A stretch of DNA of 64,000 bases from Camillea tinctor. Its lineage: Eukaryota > Ascomycota > Sordariomycetes > Xylariales > Xylariaceae. The notes beneath the pieces are model-generated. The model was not told where the DNA came from and did not search any database. It saw nothing but the letters and a program-made list of their open reading frames with translations. The stretch spans positions 124,001-188,000 of the forward strand of contig MU394077.1 in NCBI GenBank assembly GCA_022578605.1. The letters are read 5' to 3'. The position numbers were made by a program, and so were the translations under genes. This document shows, in pieces, positions 57,895 to 64,000 of the stretch. The number at the start of each line of letters is the position of its first letter. Position 1 is the first letter of the stretch.

Positions 57895-60407
57895 CTAAAA
57901 CAAACATTCCCTCACCCTCCCCGTCCCCGTCCCCGTCCCCGATCCCGCCCCTCCAGCGCTACCAAGCGTATACTCCACCCACCGTCCCACGCCGCGCCTG
58001 CCGGGAACCAGCAAGGGGCCCGGGTTCACGACGTGGCAGCCCTCGTAGGTGATACAAAATGGCGGGGCGGAGGGGTCTACGAGGACAAGGGCGGTGGGTA
58101 GGGGGTACAGGTGCAAGGGGGAGGAGCCGTGGTCCCAATGGACGGGGCGCACGGACTGGCGGAAGGGGCAGAGGTAGCCCTGGTCGAGGACGGTTTTGAC
58201 GAGGCGCCGGGCGGTGCGGATGTCGTAAGGTAGGGAGGAGGAGGAGGAGGGGTCGATGTCCATGGTTTCGTCTTCGTCGGCGGGGGTGGGGTCAGGGGTG
58301 GAGGTGGACATTTCGATGTCGTCGTCTGTTGGAGGGGGGTTTTTCTTGTCTTTGGTTTTCTTTTGCTGGGATTCGGTTTCGTCGTCGGCGTCTGGGTGAG
58401 AGGAAGAGGAATTTAGACGCACGGCGGTGCGGCGCAGACGCGCGGACATGTCGTCGCGGAAGACTACGATCTCGTGCGAGGGGCCGAAGATGGACAGGCG
58501 CGAGGGGTTGGACGTCCATATCGCCTCGCCGCCGCCGTTATTACTATTGCTCCCGAGCTCTGCGTTGGCGGTCGCGAAGGCGCGCCGCACGCGCGAAGTG
58601 AACATGTCGGGGACGCCGCGGCGCGGCAGCGGCACGGCAGCGCCGCCGGAGAAGGATGAGGCCCAGCCGTCGTTGTCGCCGGGGACAAAGACGAAGGTGG
58701 CGCTCTGCAGGAGGGTGGGGAAGTCGGCGAGCACCGACGCCAGGGCGTCGAAGTGCTCCTTATACTCCACGCTACCTCCGCTTGCGCCGCCACCGGCCAT
58801 GACGGCATACTGCGTGAAGTTGCCGGTGAGGACGAAGGCCATGGGTGAGGCGCCCTCGGGTTCAGTAGCGTAGATCGTGAGAATCTTGCGAAGGGCCTCA
58901 AGGGCGCGGGGCTGGTCGAGAGTCAGTTCCCCAAGGATCACTATGCGGCCGCGGCTTGGAACATCCTGATCGGGTGGGGACGAGCGGAGGAGCCTTTGTT
59001 CGAGCTTGCGCATCTTAGGGCCCACGGCACGCTCGCTGCCCACGCCTAGAAAGTCGATCCAGCCGAACCCACCCCCTATGGTGTGGTCCGGTCCACCGTC
59101 GGGGCCGCTCACGCCGAGAGTAACCTTGCGCTTCTCGCAGGGCGGCTGGCCAATGAAGAACCCCTGAAACCGGCCACCGATGATACCGCCAATTCCTGTG
59201 CTACCGCTGAGGCCCTTGCCGGTGGATTCTTCCTCTTCTTCGTACACGCCGTCTACCAACACGATCATACCCGGTGTAAACCAAGCAGAATCCTCAGGGA
59301 TAGCTACAGCATGTGACAGGTCCAGAGATATTGTTCCCGTCAGGTCGTTGATCGCGAGGTTACCTGTGGGTAGAATGGATAGTAGCCCGAGAAGCATATG
59401 ATGAGTGCCGTGCCGACCGAGGAGGTTGGCTATGGGGGTGATCTTGTGTGTCTGTTGCGTAGTCAAGACAGAGGAGGACGATCGTTTCAGCGAAGGCGGG
59501 CCTTTCGTTGTGGCCACCGACGAGCTTTGGAACGACTCGTTTCGTAGCAGTCTCTGGTGTATGACGTTGTATCTATTTCTGAACATGGTAGTTTTATGTG
59601 ATGCGGGAGGCATTAGGGATGGCTTGGACGGATCCCTATAGCATTAGTCAGTAAAGGAGGTAGGCATAATATAGGAATAGCATGCAATGCTTAGTGGCTG
59701 TACCTTTCAAAATGTTTTTTGGAGACATTATACAACATGCGCGGTTGCTCGAATGCACTTATTACCTTCAACCATTTCCTTGGATCGTTTAGGCCGTCAT
59801 CGTCGTGGTCTTCTTCTGCGACGCCCAGGGCTGACATGCCAAAGCTTGTCTGGCTATCCTCCCGTGTTAAAGAAACCAACGGTCTAAGACCCAATCTCGT
59901 GTTGGTGTGATCAGACTCTAGTCCTGCGTCCAACGTCAAACTATTCTGTCGGCTCAGTTCTCGTCCAGTCGCTATCCTGCCACCGCTCATGTTCCCCTCA
60001 AGGGTCTTCAAGATATCTTTCAACTCCTTGCTTGCGCCATCCACAATAACACCACCGCTACGGTTCTTCCAACTCTTGGCGACCTCCTCCAAGACTTTCT
60101 CTGCCAGCCCTTCCTCGCGCCATCCTGAACCGCAATGCCGGCCGATGAAGGTGGCCAATTCTTGTAGAGCTGACGATGTAAGGGTCAAACTATGCTTTTT
60201 CGTAAAAGTCCGGAAGGCTAGAGGTCTGAGGGTGGCAGGGGGGAGTAGAATGGGTAGGATAGTGGCCTTGGTAGGCGGCGTGACGGCGAATGGCTTGAGG
60301 GTGTGCGCTGGGGTACCGAATGCTGGCGACGACGAGGGGATTGGGTTTTTGGGTGCAGGTGTTTTCGGCGCGAATATCGACGCTACGGAAGGTTTATTTG
60401 TTTGCAT
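57895..60407 (-). CDS. DPB2: DNA polymerase epsilon subunit B
   Basis: Second-largest subunit of the leading-strand replicative polymerase, nuclear. Exons 60407-59704 and 59635-57895 (donor GTACAG, acceptor ATAG) give 814 residues. Exon 1 has the N-terminal helical domain (LAFRTFTKKHSLTLTSSALQ, then ELATFIGRHCGSGWREEGLA). The OB-fold part follows with THKITPIANLLGRHGTHHML and GTISLDLSHAVAIPEDSAWF. The inactive phosphodiesterase-type domain begins near residue 463 (RGRIVILGELTLDQP) with VLTGNFTQ, FVFVPGDNDGWA, NPSRLSIFGPSHEIVVFRDD and LVKTVLDQGYLCPF. Unusual parts are a roughly 60-residue Ser/Asp/Glu/Pro insertion after AVRLNSSSSH and a Gly-Thr run (GSGTGTGTG) just before the C-terminus. The length is larger than yeast Dpb2 (about 690) because of these inserts. 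Confidence 0.92.
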
Positions 60408-60979
60408 CTTGGGTCATCTCATGTAAATTGTGGTATAATGTTTTTTGGTTATCGAATTATAGGTGTGTGTGTGTGTACCTAAGTAGGTATGTCACATACT
60501 ATGTAAGGTTATGTAGATTGTAGATTACGAAGTATAGATTACAGATTAGCACTACAGCTTTTCGAGACGCGTTTTACGCGTTAATAGGTTTTAAACCCAA
60601 TGGTTTCCCAATAGAGTTAGGCGCTGAAAGTCCCCCGCCATTAGCGCTATGATTACATGATTACGGATTACCCATGCTGCCATGGTGCTGTTTTAAAGAA
60701 GAACCTTAACCTTTAGAACTTTATTGCAGTTGTCCTGTGTGACGGTTTAATACGTCAGAAAAAGCCCAGTTAAGGTTAGGTTAGGTTAGTACTAATAAGT
60801 CCCAAGCTCCAATTGAAACTGCATATGCTTAAGCTACATCCTAACCTTAATACCTACATAGGTAACTTACATATATAATTATTTGATATGTAAAGCTTCA
60901 TCTCATCTTTACCACTGCTGTGTACTAAGTTACTTCTTTCCCCCATTGACCTTTACCTGAAGATCGAACACGAGGAATT
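60408..60979. promoter_or_regulatory. divergent promoter between DPB2 and the mitochondrial-type gene
   Basis: Bidirectional upstream region. A GT microsatellite at 60461-60476, an imperfect GGTTA pentamer repeat at 60773-60788, and a near-palindrome (GACGCGTTTTACGCGTTAA) near 60567. The ACGCGT motif at 60568 is the MluI cell-cycle box core bound by MBF in yeast. It lies about 160 bases upstream of DPB2, a replication gene, which fits G1/S control. Confidence 0.45.
60568..60573. promoter_or_regulatory. candidate MluI cell-cycle box (ACGCGT)
   Basis: GACGCGT followed 6 bases later by TACGCGT-like sequence (about 60567-60584), some 160-175 bases before the DPB2 ATG on the minus strand. In yeasts, MBF binds ACGCGT upstream of replication genes including polymerase subunits. 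The assignment is by motif and position only. Confidence 0.45.
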
Positions 60980-61820
60980 ATGCTGTTATCAAGGATCCGG
61001 GTAGCACCGGCGTATAGGACCTTTCGTTTTGATCGAGCAATAAGCTCATTGAGCTCAAATCCCCACATAGTGAGTACGTGTATAAAGCATCCCTTCATCC
61101 TTACTGACGAGTTGATTTTGCAGAAAGTCTTCCCGTATCCCCCCACCCTGAACAGTAGCTTTCTCCTTACCTATCTCGAGAGGAACCCTCCCTCGCCAAG
61201 ATTGGCCATTGGCACCACTACTGCACTGCCGCCCACGCCGCAAACCTTTTTCGAGAACCATGATTTCCTGTCTATCCTCAACGATGTGCTCCGCAAGAAC
61301 GCAGCCCAAGACCCAGACCTCCAGGCCCAAGCGCGAGCATTTGCAGGCCCAGGTGGGGCAGGCTCCGGGGGTGCTTTTTTCCTCCAGCAGCGAACCTCCC
61401 GCGGGGGGACGAAAAGCAGAGCATCCGGCTTAGGCGCGGGAGGAGGCGGCGGAGCTAGTGGTCAGGGAGGAGCTGGTGGAGGGGGGGTTGGCGGCCATGT
61501 GCATCTCAGCGACCTAAGAAACCCACCCGACTATGGAAGAATTGCGTCACCCGAGGACATTCTTGGAAGTATTGAGGTCGATGGCCATGGCGACATTGTG
61601 GGCGAGTTCCTGCCTAGCGGCACCTATCGCATCCTCACAAACGATGGCATGTAAGTTTTCGAGTTCTATTTTACCTTACTAGGTTACACAAGCATACGCC
61701 TATATATATGCTATATTGCCTATGGGTCAGACTAATTCGTTGTCCGCAACCTTTAGATTAGGACTTAGCGACTTTCTGAGGGGAAAACTTGTGGAAAGAC
61801 TGCGAGAAGAAGAGGGATGA
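60980..61820 (+). CDS. fungal-conserved protein of unknown function, probably mitochondrial
   Basis: Exons 60980-61069, 61124-61650 and 61757-61820 give 226 residues. Donors are GTGAGT and GTAAGT; acceptors are GCAG and TTAG. The N-terminus (MLLSRIRVAPAYRTFRFDRA) is basic and amphipathic with no acid, as in mitochondrial targeting peptides. The middle has TFFENHDFLSILNDVLRKNA and QDPDLQAQARAFAGPGGAGS, then an extended Gly-rich linker (AGGGGGASGQGGAGGGGVGG). The conserved C-terminal part reads GHVHLSDLRNPPDYGRIASP, EDILGSIEVDGHGDIVGEFL, then GLSDFLRGKLVERLREEEG. The last exon would be lost without splicing. Proteins of this layout recur in ascomycetes as far as I remember, without a function. 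Intron 1 is 54 nt and in frame, so its retention would lengthen the protein by 18 residues. Confidence 0.78.
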
Positions 61821-64000
61821 CGAAAATACCAAAGACCTGGCTCAGATGGCCTGTGTAAGTATATGAATAATACCATCCTATGAGATTGTGGCTAAGGGAG
61901 GAGGGGGGTTCTTCTAAAACAGATCTTGTGTATACTGTGTACAACAATTAATAAATTACACGTGCATTATACACCAATTCTTAGAGTCCATGCCTATGTC
62001 ACTCTGAACCTATTCAAGTTAGATTTCCCTGTAGCTATGTTCCTAGGTATACATCTTAAGGGTAATTGCCTTTTAGGGAGTCCTACCGTTATATCCTATT
62101 AGGGACAGGTTGATGTAACCCCATTACTCACGTCTTACATGTGGACTTTTGTGTTTTTGGTACGATATCAAGCTCTACACGTCATACCTTGATAGCTCCA
62201 GCGAGAGAAGGATAAGGGGCGTCGATAGGTGCGTATGTAGGTGGTATATTCAGGGTACGAGTTATATACATACAATTTACGACGCCACGAAGTAGTAGTA
62301 TGTACATAACATATTCTACCCAGCATTCTATTTGCATTTTCTTTTGTTTCAGCTGTGAAGGTTATTCGCATGCCGTAGATTTACATCTGCATATATACAT
62401 ATATATGAGAAATGGATGCAAGATAATCTTACCAGTCACATACGTATGTATATATATCTATATATCTACGAAGAACACTTGAAAATGCCTCAGTAAAGCA
62501 AGTCGTCGGCTCGTTTGGGAATCTGGAGCCGTTTTGCCTGTAGACCTGGCAAGTGCTAGCAAATTGGCGGTGATCGTATGTGCATAAGTGCGTCATTTGC
62601 ATAAACGGCTTGGTCCTGATTTGCTGTGCCGTGAGGATCAGAAATTGGAGAAAGCGCGCAAAAAAACAACCTGTCATATTTTCAGTGTATTCCAAAGGTG
62701 TTTGGTTCAGATAATGTCGAGTCTGGTGTCAGATTCGTATATAAGGGAAAGGAAATAAGCAGAAAATGATAATAATAACAAAGAACGGGAGCCGACACTG
62801 AAGTTTTCCGAGACATGCATAATATCGCATTTCAGCAGGTTCAAAGGAAGTCTTATATATAACACGACAGACAAAACGCAACCTTGGAAGAAGGAAACGC
62901 ATATTATTAGGGTTAGGTAGCTAGTATTGCTCAATTGGGTATATATGAATTTACATTATGAATAAAGGAATACCTTGATTTACATATCAATTGGTTGAGT
63001 ACAGATTAGTACTAGTGGTCTGAGCAGCTGAGTGTTAGATAAGAATAGAGCTACTCGTCAAGGCTAGATAGCTGGAGGTATATAAGTAATAACATATATA
63101 CAAGTATCCGGTATTATTGATTACATGTTCTATGGTTATAAACTACTACTAATACTTAGGTACTTTATACAATGAACACACCATTATAGAAAAGGCAACA
63201 CGATAAAAAGAAAGGACAATAGAAAGGAAGGAAAGAAAGAGAGATAGAGAGGGAAGGGGAAAAACTGACCAATCATAAGCTTCTAGCCCCTCCAAATTCA
63301 TGGGTCCCTCTCTTTTTTTTTCTCTTTCGTCCCTCGTTTCCAATCTATACCTAAAAAGCAGAGCTGGGTCATAGTGGTTGAATTTCCAATACCTTATATT
63401 AGGTAGGCTTAGTAGGCGGTTACTACCTACTATCTAGTGACATCAATAATTGATCTTACCTACCTCACTGGTACTACCTACCTTAGCTAGGTATCTAGCT
63501 AGACCTCAACTTTAAACTTTACCTAACCTTGCCTTACCTACACGAAAAAAATAATAATAATAAAAATCATCCATTAATTTTTAACCTAGCAGCTTTGCCT
63601 CAAACCTCTCCCCACTCAACAACATTTCAAAACTATTCATCGTTTATCTACAAGTATGTCAGTTTCATCATGAGCACTCGCCATTCCATTCTACATTCAC
63701 ATACCAGAACACAGAAATTCCTTTCATGAGTGTAAGTATATATTTATATATGAGGTGTATATGAGAGTGTAAGAGAGAGAGAGAGAGAGAGAGGAAGAGA
63801 GAGTGTATGTATGTTTGTGTGTACAGTAGTAGTACGCTAACAATTTCTGGTTATATTAAGAAGGGGGGGCAAAAGCTCTGCATCACCACGTCACTGCATT
63901 ACTGCGACATCCCGTCCTTTAGGACCCTTAGTTTTTTTTCCGTTTCTCCCAACCGCCCAGCCAAGTTCTGGACTGAATATCAGACGGTTAGATACATAGT
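61821..64000. other. right-end intergenic, AT-rich, no gene seen
   Basis: No supported coding region. Alternating TATATA stretches at 62390-62465 and 63730-63765, TACCTA repeats around 63415-63500 and a (GA)n microsatellite near the end. The T/C-rich stretch at 63590-63650 could be the leader of a gene starting beyond the window. Confidence 0.5.
63771..63803 (+). repeat. (GA)n microsatellite
   Basis: Eleven or so GA units followed by GGAAGAGAGAG. A simple sequence repeat in intergenic DNA. Confidence 0.9.

Noticed and set aside
60773..60788. GGTTA repeats resembling telomere sequence
   Set aside because: Only three pentamer copies, not TTAGGG, and flanked by ordinary genes.

Overview
The window is nuclear DNA of a filamentous ascomycete (Pezizomycotina; a Sordariomycete fits best, but that is inference). 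The evidence is short spliceosomal introns of roughly 50-200 nt with GTRNGT donors, CTRAY branch points and YAG acceptors, fungal-only families (HET, DppV, ERG4), genes on both strands without operons, and pyrimidine-rich upstream regions. Intergenic DNA is AT-rich and repeatedly carries the palindrome ACCTAGGT. The window includes one 10-N scaffold gap (38155-38164). I rebuilt 19 complete gene models, most of them spliced, plus one gene fragment at the left edge and one weak small model.

Layout. 1-180: 3' end of an Arg/Gly-rich protein. 2.2-17 kb, mostly housekeeping: an MFS monocarboxylate-type transporter, HEM2 (haem synthesis), an ISWI chromatin-remodelling ATPase divergent from a small conserved protein resembling the TAPR1/HAPSTR1 family, and a membrane acyltransferase-3 protein. 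17.0-21.3 kb is a 4.3-kb gene desert. 21.3-27 kb: two secreted peptidases in tandem on the minus strand, dipeptidyl-peptidase V and an M28 leucine aminopeptidase (Lap2 type), which together would shorten extracellular peptides. 28.8-40.3 kb: an Old Yellow Enzyme-type oxidoreductase, a divergent protein kinase, a cytochrome P450 and a branched-chain aminotransferase. This looks like a loose metabolic neighbourhood without a core synthase. The scaffold gap lies here.

42.4-53.7 kb is accessory in character: a coiled-coil gene interrupted by an in-frame TAG, an HNH_2 nuclease-domain protein, a small acidic ORF, a histidine-phosphatase (phosphoglycerate-mutase) protein, a HET-domain protein, and a protein whose N-terminus looks like the helical N-terminal domain of fungal NLR/STAND-associated proteins. 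HET and NLR-type proteins act in fungal non-self recognition. 54.7-61.8 kb returns to housekeeping: ERG4 (last step of ergosterol synthesis, with an unusual 12-bp minisatellite in its N-terminus), DPB2 (DNA polymerase epsilon subunit B) and a fungal-conserved, probably mitochondrial protein.

The most interesting observation is the TAG at 42773-42775. The reading frame stays open for about 78 codons beyond it, across a well-formed intron, to a normal stop. The A of the TAG is the first loop base of a predicted 10-pair hairpin. A U before the A, a G after it and a hairpin loop are the preferred context of the A-to-I mRNA editing known from sexual tissue of Sordariomycetes. This makes it a candidate restorative-editing site; an ordinary nonsense mutation or sequencing error remains possible.
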